From positions 1-32,783 of the forward strand of contig JAQUMX010000015.1 in the NCBI GenBank assembly GCA_028717885.1: a stretch of DNA of 32,783 bases, written 5' to 3'. The notes under the pieces were generated by a model that was not told where the DNA came from, searched no databases, and worked only from the letters and a program-made list of their open reading frames with translations. Positions 1 to 7,209 of the stretch are shown here, piece by piece; positions within the stretch are counted from its first letter, which is position 1, and every line of letters starts with the position of its first letter. The position numbers and the translations under genes are program-made. The DNA is from Candidatus Omnitrophota bacterium. GTDB taxonomy: Bacteria > Omnitrophota > Gorgyraeia > Gygaellales > Profunditerraquicolaceae.

Positions 1-2
1 GG

Positions 3-794
3 TTAGCTCCCATGCATACCTGGTTGCCGGATGCGCATAGCCAGGCAGTTGCCCCGATAAGCGCTTTACTTTCCGGAGTTTTATTAAAGACCGCTATTTA
101 TGCAATCTTGCGTTTTGCTATTATTACCAATAAAGCCTTAGGAACGCAGTTTTGCGGAAATCTTATGATGTTTTTAGGCTTGCTCTCCCTGGCAGTGGCT
201 TGTGTTTTTCTTTTAGTGCAAAAAGATTTAAAACGCCTGCTTGCTTACAGCAGTATCGAACATATCGGGATTATTTCTTTGGGGTTTGGCTTAGGCACGA
301 GCCTGGGGTTTCTGGGCGCGCTCTTACATGTTTTTAACCACGCGGTAAATAAATCACTAATGTTTTTTAGCGCTGGCGATATCGTAGCTAACTATAAAAA
401 GCATAATATGAACGCTATCCGGGGAGTGGTCCAGGCTTTGCCTTTCTGCGGGATCATGGCAATTTTAGGGACTTTTGCCTTAACCGGTTTTCCGCCTTTT
501 TCGATCTTTATGAGTGAGATGATGATTATTTTTGCTCTCTTTATGAAAGGCAATTATTTGACATGCGCGTTGCTGCTATTATTTATCGTAGTAATTTTTG
601 CTGCTTTGATTTTTCATTTAAGCAAAGTACTTTTCGGGCATAAGCCGAAAGAAATGGCAGCCTCCGGCGAGCCTTTAGCTGCAAAAATAGCGTTTATTTT
701 TCTTTTTATTCAAATTTCTCTCATAGGCATACTTTTGCCGTGGATCTTTAAAGACGGATTCAGCCTGGCAATTAAGGTGCTGCAGGGGGCGTAA
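3..794 (+). CDS. HyfF/NuoL-like proton-translocating membrane subunit (5' end outside window)
   Basis: The reading frame is open from base 3, so the gene begins upstream; the first internal ATG at 12 lies inside the conserved APMHTWLPDAHSQA stretch and is not the start. This is the PF00361 family of antiporter-like subunits (NuoL/M/N, HyfB/D/F, Mrp). The segments HSQAVAPISALLSG and LLKTAIYAILRF, the YSSIEHIGI stretch and the HVFNHAVNKSLMF helix (with its lysine) are the family's channel elements, and the first resembles HyfF more than HyfB. At least six membrane helices follow. The stop is 3 bases before the next gene, whose product is a HycE-like large subunit, so it is one operon. The likely role is ion translocation in a membrane complex coupled to a low-potential electron donor. 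The ion, H+ or Na+, cannot be told from this piece. Confidence 0.88.
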   Translation, partial: LAPMHTWLPDAHSQAVAPISALLSGVLLKTAIYAILRFAIITNKALGTQFCGNLMMFLGLLSLAVACVFLLVQKDLKRLLAYSSIEHIGIISLGFGLGTSLGFLGALLHVFNHAVNKSLMFFSAGDIVANYKKHNMNAIRGVVQALPFCGIMAILGTFALTGFPPFSIFMSEMMIIFALFMKGNYLTCALLLLFIVVIFAALIFHLSKVLFGHKPKEMAASGEPLAAKIAFIFLFIQISLIGILLPWIFKDGFSLAIKVLQGA

Positions 795-797
795 AGC

Positions 798-2372
798 ATG
801 GAAGAATTAAAAATTATTTCTGAACTTAAAGTCGTGCAGCCTGATTTTATTCCGTTGGAAGCTGTTTCGCTTTACCCTGATGAAGCCTATATAAAGGTAA
901 AGGGAGAACAATTTGCCGATATTTGCCTGGTTTTGCATAAAATCTTACCTTCGCCGGTAGAAATGTTCTTTGCCGTAGATGAGCGCCAAAAGGCGCAGAA
1001 ATTTATCCTTAACTGTGTGTTTGTGAGCCTGAAAAAATCTTTATGGGTTACAGTAAGCACTGACATCTCGGAAAATCACCCCAGTTTTGATTCTTTGGCA
1101 AAGAATATTTATTCCGCTAACTTTTTCGAAAGAGAGATCTATGAAATGTTCGGGGTGTTGCCTGTAGGCAATCCCGATTTAAGGCGTTTAAATTTGCATG
1201 ATGAGGTTTGGCCAAAAGGCAGTTTTCCTTTACGTAAAGATTTTAAGGCAAAGCAGCCCGGAGAACTTGATAGCTATAAATTCAGCCGGGTCGAGGGGGA
1301 AGGGGTTTTCGAAGTTCCGGTTGGGCCGGTGCACGCGGGGATTATCGGGCCAGGGCATTTTCGTTTTAGCGTGGCAGGGGAACCGATCGTGAACCTGGAG
1401 ATCCGCTTAGGCTTTACGCATCGCGGAGTGGAAAAGCTCTTCGAGGGAAGAGCTATTACGGAAGCGGTAAAACTGGCTGAGCGCGTTAGCGGAGACAGCG
1501 CTTTTAGCCACAGTTGGGCATTCAGCATGGCAGCAGAAAAGATCTGCGGCATTACCGCCCCAAAGGAGGCAACGTATTTAAGAGGAATATTCCTGGAACT
1601 GGAGAGGATCTATAATCATGCCAATGATATCGGCGGCATAGCTTTGGATGTGGGTTTCAGTTTTGCCTCAGCTTACGCCTCTTTAATTAAGGAAGCGATC
1701 CTGCAATTAAACGAGAAATTGACCGGATCGCGCTATTTAAAGAATATTAACCAGCCGGGGAACCTGGAGGCAAATTTTACCCTGGAAAAGAAAATCTGCT
1801 TGATCGCAACTCTGGATAAGGTTATGCGTGATTTTCAGGAATTGGTGCAAATATTATATTCGAGCGTCTCATTTATGGACCGGGTGGATACAGCCGGAGT
1901 TTTGCGCAAGAAAACCGCCCGCGACTTAGGAATAGTTGGTTTGGCTGCGCGTGCTTCCGGGATACCTACGGATTTAAGAAAATATTTTCCCGGAATCTAC
2001 AAAGAGGCTAAGTTTAAAATGATCACCCAGGAGTCCGGGGATGTGCTTGCGAGATTAAAAGTGAGGATCCAGGAAGTTGAAGAATCGAGCCGTTTGATCC
2101 GGGAATTTGTAACCAAGCTTGACTTTAGCCGGCCTAAAGTAAAACTTACGCCAAAATCCGGCACAGCCTTAGGGTATATAGAAGGATGGAGGGGGCCGGT
2201 GCTTTATTGGTTAAAAACCGATATTAATGGGATAATTGAACGTTGCAAGATAGTAGATGCCTCTTTTCATAATTGGCAGGGCTTAAGTTTCGCCGCCTTG
2301 GGGAATATTATCCCGGATTTTCCGCTTTGTAATAAGAGTTTTGATTTATCTTACGCAGGAAACGACCTATAA
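798..2372 (+). CDS. Ehr-type large subunit: fused NuoC-NuoD/HycE homologue lacking all Ni-binding cysteines
   Basis: The 524-residue product has a NuoC-like N-terminal third (FEREIYEMFGV; LRKDF) and a NuoD/HycE-like remainder (GPVHAGIIGPGHFRF, RLGFTHRGVEKLFEGR), the architecture of HycE and HyfG. In true [NiFe] hydrogenases the L1 motif reads like RVCGICGFAHS; here it is RVSGDSAFSHS, so the cysteine positions are S231 and S234. The C-terminal L2 motif, like SLDPCYSCTDR in HycE, is SFDLSYAGNDL, with S518 and G521 in place of cysteines. The protein ends exactly there, without the C-terminal extension that maturation proteases remove. The subunit therefore cannot hold a NiFe centre and should not be called a hydrogenase. 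It fits the known energy-converting hydrogenase-related (Ehr) group, whose substrate is unsettled. It sits between membrane and FeS subunit genes of the same complex. Confidence 0.92.
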   Translation: MEELKIISELKVVQPDFIPLEAVSLYPDEAYIKVKGEQFADICLVLHKILPSPVEMFFAVDERQKAQKFILNCVFVSLKKSLWVTVSTDISENHPSFDSLAKNIYSANFFEREIYEMFGVLPVGNPDLRRLNLHDEVWPKGSFPLRKDFKAKQPGELDSYKFSRVEGEGVFEVPVGPVHAGIIGPGHFRFSVAGEPIVNLEIRLGFTHRGVEKLFEGRAITEAVKLAERVSGDSAFSHSWAFSMAAEKICGITAPKEATYLRGIFLELERIYNHANDIGGIALDVGFSFASAYASLIKEAILQLNEKLTGSRYLKNINQPGNLEANFTLEKKICLIATLDKVMRDFQELVQILYSSVSFMDRVDTAGVLRKKTARDLGIVGLAARASGIPTDLRKYFPGIYKEAKFKMITQESGDVLARLKVRIQEVEESSRLIREFVTKLDFSRPKVKLTPKSGTALGYIEGWRGPVLYWLKTDINGIIERCKIVDASFHNWQGLSFAALGNIIPDFPLCNKSFDLSYAGNDL

Positions 2373-2374
2373 AA

Positions 2375-2887
2375 ATGTATAGAATATTTAAAGAAAGAAT
2401 GATTAAGGGGATAGTGACTTGCCGGATCGAGCCGGATTTAAGGCAAAAAATAGAATCCAGCGGCAACGAATTAAAAGCCTTGATTCAGCAGAAATTCGGC
2501 AGGTCCTTACATATCCGTGAAGTGGATACCGGCTCTTGCGGAGCTTGTGAATCGGAAATTATTGCCGCAAATAACCCGCTTTATGATTTGCAAAGGTTTG
2601 GGATTAATTTTGTGGCTTCTCCCCGGCATGCTGACGCGCTATTGGTTACCGGGCCGGTTTCAAAAAACATGGTACTGGCATTAAAAAAGACTTATGAAGC
2701 GGTTGGCGAGCCAAAATTTGTAATTAGTTGCGGAGACTGTGCTTGCGGAGGGGATATTTTTGTTTCTTCATATTATGTAGAGGGCGGCGTGGATAAGATC
2801 CTGCCTGTAGCGCTGCATATTCCCGGTTGTCCTCCTAGCCCTATGGCAATTATCAATGCTTTACTGGTGTTTTTACGCGAAAAATAA
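2375..2887 (+). CDS. NuoB/HycG-like small subunit of the Ehr complex
   Basis: The 170-residue protein starts 2 bases after the large-subunit stop, so translation is probably coupled. It carries the four cysteines for the proximal [4Fe-4S] cluster (N2 in complex I): the CGAC pair in DTGSCGACESEI, one in the SCGDCACGG loop and one in IPGCPPSP. The rest follows the NuoB fold (RHADALLVTGPVSKNM). So this partner keeps its cluster while the large subunit has lost its metal site, which argues for a working electron-transfer complex and not a decayed one. No HyfH/NuoI-type polyferredoxin gene lies between the large and small subunits as it does in E. coli hyf; one could be upstream of the window. Confidence 0.9.
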   Translation: MYRIFKERMIKGIVTCRIEPDLRQKIESSGNELKALIQQKFGRSLHIREVDTGSCGACESEIIAANNPLYDLQRFGINFVASPRHADALLVTGPVSKNMVLALKKTYEAVGEPKFVISCGDCACGGDIFVSSYYVEGGVDKILPVALHIPGCPPSPMAIINALLVFLREK

Positions 2888-2900
2888 GCAAAAATATCGC

Positions 2901-2928
2901 TTGACAAAACGAAAAAAGATGTTAAAAT
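2901..2928 (+). promoter_or_regulatory. Candidate promoter P1 for the cold-shock leader
   Basis: TTGACA at 2901-2906, a 16-base spacer, then TAAAAT at 2923-2928, one mismatch from each overall consensus at most. The predicted start near 2935 coincides with the left arm of an 11-base inverted repeat. The transcript would have a leader of about 115 bases before the csp start codon, the kind of long 5' UTR known for cold-shock genes. Confidence 0.65.
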
Positions 2929-2936
2929 TGTTTCTG

Positions 2937-3022
2937 TAGTAAATAAAGGATTAGAAGTTACCGAGGCGCAAGGCTAAAATTCTAACCTTGCGTTTTTTTG
3001 TTTCTAGCGTTTTTATTTACTA
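2937..3022 (+). promoter_or_regulatory. Structured csp leader with alternative hairpins (attenuator candidate)
   Basis: Three pairings can be read. (1) The terminator stem 2967-2973 with 2986-2992. (2) A competing stem in which AAGG plus TTAGAA (2946-2949, 2951-2956, A2950 bulged) pairs with TTCTAACCTT (2980-2989), which would occupy the terminator's 3' arm. (3) A perfect 11-base inverted repeat, TAGTAAATAAA at 2937-2947 with TTTATTTACTA at 3012-3022, enclosing both. Structures 1 and 2 exclude each other. The trigger (temperature, the Csp protein itself, or nothing) is not shown by the sequence. Confidence 0.5.
2967..2999 (+). terminator. Intrinsic terminator upstream of csp
   Basis: The arms CGCAAGG (2967-2973) and CCTTGCG (2986-2992) are perfect complements around a 12-base loop, followed by seven T (2993-2999). 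It lies after P1 and before the csp start codon, so it either ends the Ehr operon, attenuates csp, or makes a short RNA from P1. Confidence 0.75.
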
Positions 3023-3026
3023 TAAT
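2998..3026 (+). promoter_or_regulatory. Candidate second csp promoter P2
   Basis: A perfect TATAAT at 3021-3026 lies 17 bases after TTGTTT (2998-3003), a weak -35 with only TTG matching. A start near 3033 would give a short conventional leader carrying the ribosome binding site at 3035-3041. P2 is the alternative to read-through from P1. Confidence 0.4.
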
Positions 3027-3051
3027 AACAAAAGAAGGAGGAAGTACGAAC

Positions 3052-3255
3052 ATGGCAAGAGGTAAAGTGAAGTGGTTCTCGAACCAAAAAGGTTACGGAT
3101 TTATCACCGTGGCTGATACAGGCAGTGATGTATTTGTGCATCATAGTGCAATTCAGGGTGAAGGTTATAAATCTTTGGACGAAGGGCAAGAAGTCGAATT
3201 TGAAGTCGAAAAAGGCCCCAAGGGTGACCAAGCTACTAAAGTAGTGAAGTTGTAA
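3052..3255 (+). CDS. CspA-family cold-shock protein
   Basis: The 67-residue single cold-shock domain has the RNA-binding motifs KGYGFI (RNP1) and VFVHHSAI (RNP2), and the usual GKVKWF opening with the [15 protein letters not shown] turn near the end. I chose the ATG at 3052 because AAGGAGG lies at 3035-3041 and MARGKVKWF is the standard family start; the in-frame ATG at 2998 would read through the terminator hairpin and add a hydrophobic leader foreign to the family. These proteins bind single-stranded RNA and DNA and can melt hairpins, including terminators, which makes the structured leader upstream a possible autoregulatory target. The gene stands alone between two terminators. Confidence 0.95.
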   Translation: MARGKVKWFSNQKGYGFITVADTGSDVFVHHSAIQGEGYKSLDEGQEVEFEVEKGPKGDQATKVVKL

Positions 3256-3266
3256 CCTAAGCAAAT

Positions 3267-3305
3267 AAAAGCCCGGTTTCTTTTAAAGAAGCCGGGCTTT
3301 TTTGT
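3267..3305. terminator. Bidirectional intrinsic terminator between convergent genes
   Basis: A GC-rich stem built from AAAGCCCGG and CCGGGCTTT, extended by TTCTT and AAGAA around a TTAA loop region, followed by a T-run on the plus strand and by TTTTATTT on the minus strand. It separates csp from the convergent radical SAM gene and can serve both. Confidence 0.88.
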
Positions 3306-3316
3306 TTTAGGGGTAT

Positions 3317-4765
3317 TTATGCGTTTTTAATGAAGGTGCGTTTCAGCGAGTCTTTGAGCCTGCCGCGTTTTTGTTCCCTTGCCAATACGCTCACAATCAG
3401 GGTGGGTGCGAGTAAGAATACCGAAGCGATTTCTCCGAAACTGAAAAACCTGGTCACAAAAATATTTTTACAGAGTATTTTCATGTAGCGTGCAGGCGTG
3501 TAAAAGGAAAATTTGATTTTTCTGGCGATTTTCTTTAAGGCAGCATGGCTATAGGTATCGGAATAAAGCTCGCCTCGGTCGGTAATGTGGTAACCCGGAG
3601 TTTTCTCGGCAAGTTCTCTTAATGGCGAAAACTTCTCGATCCGTAATTTATTGCAGGTGATCGAATCTACGCCGATCTCTTTAGCGAACTGGGCAATATA
3701 GAGCATTTCTTTTTCGGTTTCTCCGATATTGCCATAAATAAAGTAACCGTTATAGTAAATCGGGTATTTGCGCAGTACTGCAAAAGCTCTTCTAACTGTT
3801 GCCTGGTCAAAGCCTTTGTTTAGCTGGGTTAATATCCAATCATGAGGGGATTCTATTCCGATAAGCAGGGCCTTAAAGCCTGCTTTTACCATTTTTTCCA
3901 GTAATACCGGGTATTTAGCGATATCGATCCTTGCCTGGGCAAGGAAACGCTTTTTGATTTTACGCGCGATAATCTGGTCGCAAATCTGTTCCGCCCGCAC
4001 GGGGTTAGCAAAAAGGTTATCATCGCTAAAAAGGATTACTTTTGCTTCCAGGCTTTCTACTTCATCGACCACGGATTTTACGTTACGCGCAGAATAATCC
4101 CTTTTTTGGCCTAAAGGATTAAGGCTAAAAGTGCAGAATTTGCAATTAAAAGGGCAGCCGCGCGCGCTTAATACCGAATCAAAGGTTAAGCCGGCAATTG
4201 GGATGCCATTTAAGGAAAGCGCGTATTTGTTATGCCGAAGAGCACGGTCCGGAGCTTTTAAGCTGTCAACGCGGGGGAAGGGCCGGTTGGCATTGTGGGT
4301 TACTTTGCCGTTAACGCGAAAAGAGATGCCCAGTATGTTTTCTAGAGGCTTGCCGCTTAAAATTTCGCGGATAGTTTCTTCACCTTCGCCTCGAACCACA
4401 ATATCAATGGTAGGGCAGAGGGCAAGAAGCTCCTCGACTTTTTCCGTGGCTTTATAGCCGCCGACAATTACCGGAATATGATCAGGAATGCGGTTGATTA
4501 GCTGGCAGATTTCTTCAAACTGCCTGTCCCAGCCGATGCCGATACAAACCAAGTCAATTTTTTCGGAAATAAAGGAAAGCAGCTGCTGCGGATCGGAGAG
4601 TTCCTTCTCGTACCTTAAATCAAGAAGGGTGATTTTGTCTACCAACCCCTTGGCGCTGGTGGCAACGTACTCTACCCCGATAGGGGGAAAGAGCATCATT
4701 GTGGAGTTAGCATTACTTTCGATATAAGGGTTGAGGAATAACGCGTGATGATACTTATTTTCCAT
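3317..4765 (-). CDS. Radical SAM protein with N-terminal B12-binding-type domain, function unknown
   Basis: The 482-residue product has a Rossmann-like B12-binding-type region at residues 1-150 (FPPIGVEYVATSAKG; VIVGGYKAT; VVRGEGEETI) followed by a radical SAM core with the cluster motif SARGCPFNCKFC (C204, C208, C211), then SDDN and GIESPHDWILTQLNKG, typical of the BchE-like B12-radical SAM group. The cobalamin-binding histidine motif DxHxxG is not seen in the N-terminal domain, so cobalamin may be held without that ligand or not bound at all. The C-terminal 100 residues are basic with a hydrophobic stretch (IASVFLLAPTLIVSVLA). Members of this group do methylations, ring closures and other radical reactions on lipids, cofactors or natural products; nothing here fixes the substrate. 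It diverges from a lipid acyltransferase gene, which weakly suggests lipid modification. Confidence 0.85.
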   Translation of the reverse strand: MENKYHHALFLNPYIESNANSTMMLFPPIGVEYVATSAKGLVDKITLLDLRYEKELSDPQQLLSFISEKIDLVCIGIGWDRQFEEICQLINRIPDHIPVIVGGYKATEKVEELLALCPTIDIVVRGEGEETIREILSGKPLENILGISFRVNGKVTHNANRPFPRVDSLKAPDRALRHNKYALSLNGIPIAGLTFDSVLSARGCPFNCKFCTFSLNPLGQKRDYSARNVKSVVDEVESLEAKVILFSDDNLFANPVRAEQICDQIIARKIKKRFLAQARIDIAKYPVLLEKMVKAGFKALLIGIESPHDWILTQLNKGFDQATVRRAFAVLRKYPIYYNGYFIYGNIGETEKEMLYIAQFAKEIGVDSITCNKLRIEKFSPLRELAEKTPGYHITDRGELYSDTYSHAALKKIARKIKFSFYTPARYMKILCKNIFVTRFFSFGEIASVFLLAPTLIVSVLAREQKRGRLKDSLKRTFIKNA

Positions 4766-4770
4766 ACATT

Positions 4771-4799
4771 ATTTTACCATTCTAATTTACTTTTGGCAA
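4771..4799 (-). promoter_or_regulatory. Promoter of the radical SAM gene, predicted leaderless
   Basis: Read on the minus strand: TTGCCA (4799-4794), a 17-base spacer, TAAAAT (4776-4771). A start 6-7 bases downstream falls on or next to the ATG at 4765, so the mRNA would have practically no leader. No Shine-Dalgarno sequence is present. Confidence 0.6.
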
Positions 4800-4814
4800 C
4801 GAATAAGATATAAT
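4786..4814 (+). promoter_or_regulatory. Promoter candidate of the acyltransferase gene, predicted leaderless
   Basis: A perfect TATAAT at 4809-4814 lies 17 bases after TTTACT (4786-4791), a weak -35. The start codon at 4823 is only 8 bases beyond the -10, so transcription would begin at or within a couple of bases of it. It overlaps the oppositely directed promoter of the radical SAM gene. Confidence 0.45.
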
Positions 4815-4822
4815 AAAAGGCC

Positions 4823-5548
4823 ATGAAAACTTTGCTTTCCATATTGATCTGGGTTTTTACGGCGCTGATGACACTGGGTGTTTTTCTGGGCGTTTTGCTG
4901 CTTAAACTTTGGCCTTTTGACCGGCAAAAGCGCTTAAGCCATGCTTTAGGATACTGGTGGGCTGAAGCAATTACCCGGGTTAACCCATTTTGGAGAATGA
5001 AGGTCGCAGGCTTAAAGCATTTTAGCCCAAAGCGCAGCTATGTGATAGTTGCCAATCATCAAAGCATGAGTGATATCGCCTTGGTTTATTTAACTCATCG
5101 CCAGTTTAAATGGGTAGCAAAGGAAAGCCTTTTTAAGGTGCCGATTTTTGGCTGGTGCATGTCGGGAATGAAGTACATAAAGCTTATGCGCGGAGAATTC
5201 AGTAGTATCAAAGATGTTTATCAGGAGGCTGCTTACTGGCTAAAAAAAGATATGTCCGTGCTTTTTTTCCCCGAAGGGACGCGCAGTACAACCGGAGAGT
5301 TGAGTGCGTTTAAAAACGGGGCATTTAAGCTAGCAATTAAAGAGCAGAAGCCGGTTTTGCCGCTTGCTATCAGCGGTACCCGGAATATCCTTCCTAAGGG
5401 GAGCTGGGTTTTTAAAAATAAGGTCACCTGTGAATTAAAAGTGCTTCCGGCAATCGAAACCAAAGATTATTCCGAACAGGATTTTGACCTTCTAAAAGAC
5501 AAGGTGCGCGGGGAAATTTGTGCGTCCTTAAAAGAGAATGAAAAGTGA
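4823..5548 (+). CDS. plsC: 1-acyl-sn-glycerol-3-phosphate acyltransferase (PlsC family)
   Basis: The 241-residue membrane protein has an N-terminal hydrophobic helix (residues 5-29) and the acyltransferase core. The HX4D catalytic motif is NHQSMSD with H79 and D84; the substrate-binding motif FPEGTRS lies at 149-155; and VLPLAISGTRNILPKG is the third conserved block. The family transfers a second acyl chain to lysophosphatidic acid in phospholipid synthesis at the inner membrane. Length is usual for PlsC. The stop overlaps the next gene's start by 11 bases, so the two are co-transcribed. Substrate specificity within the LPLAT family cannot be read from sequence alone. Confidence 0.93.
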   Translation: MKTLLSILIWVFTALMTLGVFLGVLLLKLWPFDRQKRLSHALGYWWAEAITRVNPFWRMKVAGLKHFSPKRSYVIVANHQSMSDIALVYLTHRQFKWVAKESLFKVPIFGWCMSGMKYIKLMRGEFSSIKDVYQEAAYWLKKDMSVLFFPEGTRSTTGELSAFKNGAFKLAIKEQKPVLPLAISGTRNILPKGSWVFKNKVTCELKVLPAIETKDYSEQDFDLLKDKVRGEICASLKENEK

Positions 5549-6602
5549 CGTTTATCTGGTAAAAGTTTCTTCTTCTGACCCTAATCAAAGGCAGGCAGCC
5601 TTAAAAAGGATTATCCAGGCAAAGGATTTTTGCGCTAATTTTAAAAAAGAGGAGATTGTTCCGGTAAAGCTGACTATCGGGGATACGCCTTGTGTTTACA
5701 ATGTTAGCCCGGAATTAGTGAAAATTATTATCCAGGAAATTAGCCGGCACCAGGCAAAACCGTTTCTTTTTGACACTTGCGTTATTTATCAAGGAGAACG
5801 CCAGAACGCCGTAGATCATTTGACGCTGGCAGAAAAGAAGGGTTTTTCTTACGCAAAAATCGGGGTACCCTTTATTATTGCAGATGGGCTTTTTGGCCAG
5901 GATGGCAGGGAATTTGTTGTTGATCGGGAGGACCTGAAAAAAGTCCGGGTTCCTTCTTTTGTGGGAATGTTGGATAGCCTGGTAGTACTGACCCATGTGA
6001 CCGGCCATATTGTTTCGGGTTATGCCGGAGCAATTAAGAACGTGGCAATGGGAATGAGCTGCCGGGCAACCAAGCAAATGCAGCACTCTTCTTTAAAACC
6101 CAGTGTTTTGATAGAAAAATGCACTAAATGCGGCTGTTGTATGGCGATCTGTCCGGCAAAAGCCATTACTTTTAAGAACGAGAAAAAGGCTTTTATTGAC
6201 CAATCTCTTTGTGTGGGGTGCGCAGAATGCCTCTGTGCCTGTAAATTTGACGCTATTAAAATTAATTGGGAAGAGGAGCCAAAGATTTTTTGCGAACGGA
6301 TGGTGGCAGTAGCAGGTGCTATCCTGAACAGGTTCAAAAATAAATTCTTTATTAACCTTGCTTTGGATATTACCAAGGAATGCGACTGTATTTCCAAAAA
6401 GGGGGAAAAGATAGTGAGCGAGGATTTTGGTATCCTGGTCTCTAATGATATTGTAAGCCTTGACCAGGCGACTATGGATTTGGCATTGGAGCATAAGAAA
6501 ACTAATTTCCTTGCCGGAGTCAAAGAGCTGCACCAGGATACTATCGATTATGCCGTACAAAGGGGCATGGGGAACAAAGAATATAACCTGATCGAACTAT
6601 AA
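5538..6602 (+). CDS. DUF362 protein with two [4Fe-4S] ferredoxin clusters
   Basis: The 354-residue protein has a DUF362 N-terminal domain (VVLTHVTGHIVSGYAGAIKN, the typical TH..GH....GA.KN stretch), then a two-cluster ferredoxin insert. Cluster 1 ligands are C195, C198, C201 and C205 (CTKCGCCMAICP), and cluster 2 ligands are C225, C228, C231 and C235. A second DUF362 portion follows (FFINLALDITKECDC; DIVSLDQATMDLAL). The domain is common in anaerobes and its enzymatic role is largely unknown. The start overlaps plsC by 11 bases. The next gene, rubrerythrin, is 10 bases away, suggesting a redox or oxidative-stress link. Confidence 0.9.
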   Translation: MKSDVYLVKVSSSDPNQRQAALKRIIQAKDFCANFKKEEIVPVKLTIGDTPCVYNVSPELVKIIIQEISRHQAKPFLFDTCVIYQGERQNAVDHLTLAEKKGFSYAKIGVPFIIADGLFGQDGREFVVDREDLKKVRVPSFVGMLDSLVVLTHVTGHIVSGYAGAIKNVAMGMSCRATKQMQHSSLKPSVLIEKCTKCGCCMAICPAKAITFKNEKKAFIDQSLCVGCAECLCACKFDAIKINWEEEPKIFCERMVAVAGAILNRFKNKFFINLALDITKECDCISKKGEKIVSEDFGILVSNDIVSLDQATMDLALEHKKTNFLAGVKELHQDTIDYAVQRGMGNKEYNLIEL

Positions 6603-6612
6603 GGAGGGTGGT

Positions 6613-7191
6613 ATGGCCAAATCAATCAAAGGCACAAAGACCGAAAAGAACCTTTTAGCTGCTTTTGCCGGCGAATCGCAGGCAAGGAACCGCTATACTT
6701 ATTTTGCGAGCATTGCCAGGAAGGAAGGTTTAGAGCAGATCGGTAATATCTTTCTGGAAACCGCAGAAAACGAAAAAGAGCATGCGAAGGTTTTCTTCAA
6801 GTATCTCGAAGGGGGAGACACGCAAATCCAGGCTACGTACCCGGCAGGTATCTTAAGCGATACTAAAAGCAATCTGGAGGCAGCTGCAGCCGGAGAAAAC
6901 CTGGAATGGACTACGCTTTACCAGGATTTCGCCTCAGTAGCTAAAGAGGAAGGGTTTGCCGAAGTAGCGCATTCCTTTGAGCAGGTATCGAAAGTAGAGA
7001 AGTTCCATGAAGCCAGGTATAGGAAATTGATCAACAATATTGCAGGCCACGAAGTATTCAAAAAGAAATCTGCGGTCAAATGGCATTGCCTTAACTGCGG
7101 TTTTGTTTCGGAGGGTAATGATGCCCCGCAACAGTGCCCGGCATGCAAGCACCCGCAATCATTTTTCGAAATTTTAGCGGAAAATTATTAG
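6613..7191 (+). CDS. rbr: Rubrerythrin
   Basis: The 192-residue protein has the diiron four-helix bundle followed by a C-terminal rubredoxin domain. Likely iron ligands are E21 (GESQARNRY), E54 and H57 (ENEKEH), the glutamates of GENLEW near 95-98, and E129 with H132 (KVEKFHEARY). The rubredoxin centre is C159, C162, C175 and C178 (CLNC and CPAC). Rubrerythrins reduce hydrogen peroxide in the cytoplasm of anaerobes. A strong AAGGAGG ribosome binding site at 6601-6607 precedes the start, and the gene follows the DUF362 ferredoxin protein closely. All expected metal ligands appear present and the length is normal. Confidence 0.96.
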   Translation: MAKSIKGTKTEKNLLAAFAGESQARNRYTYFASIARKEGLEQIGNIFLETAENEKEHAKVFFKYLEGGDTQIQATYPAGILSDTKSNLEAAAAGENLEWTTLYQDFASVAKEEGFAEVAHSFEQVSKVEKFHEARYRKLINNIAGHEVFKKKSAVKWHCLNCGFVSEGNDAPQQCPACKHPQSFFEILAENY

Positions 7192-7209
7192 AACGGAGAT
7201 ATGTAAAAA

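Noticed and set aside
798-2372. Annotation as a catalytic [NiFe] hydrogenase large subunit
   Set aside because: All four Ni-binding cysteines in L1 and L2 are replaced and no processed C-terminal tail exists.
2998-3051. Longer csp start at ATG 2998
   Set aside because: It lies at the terminator T-run, lacks a ribosome binding site and adds residues foreign to the family; ATG 3052 has AAGGAGG in front.
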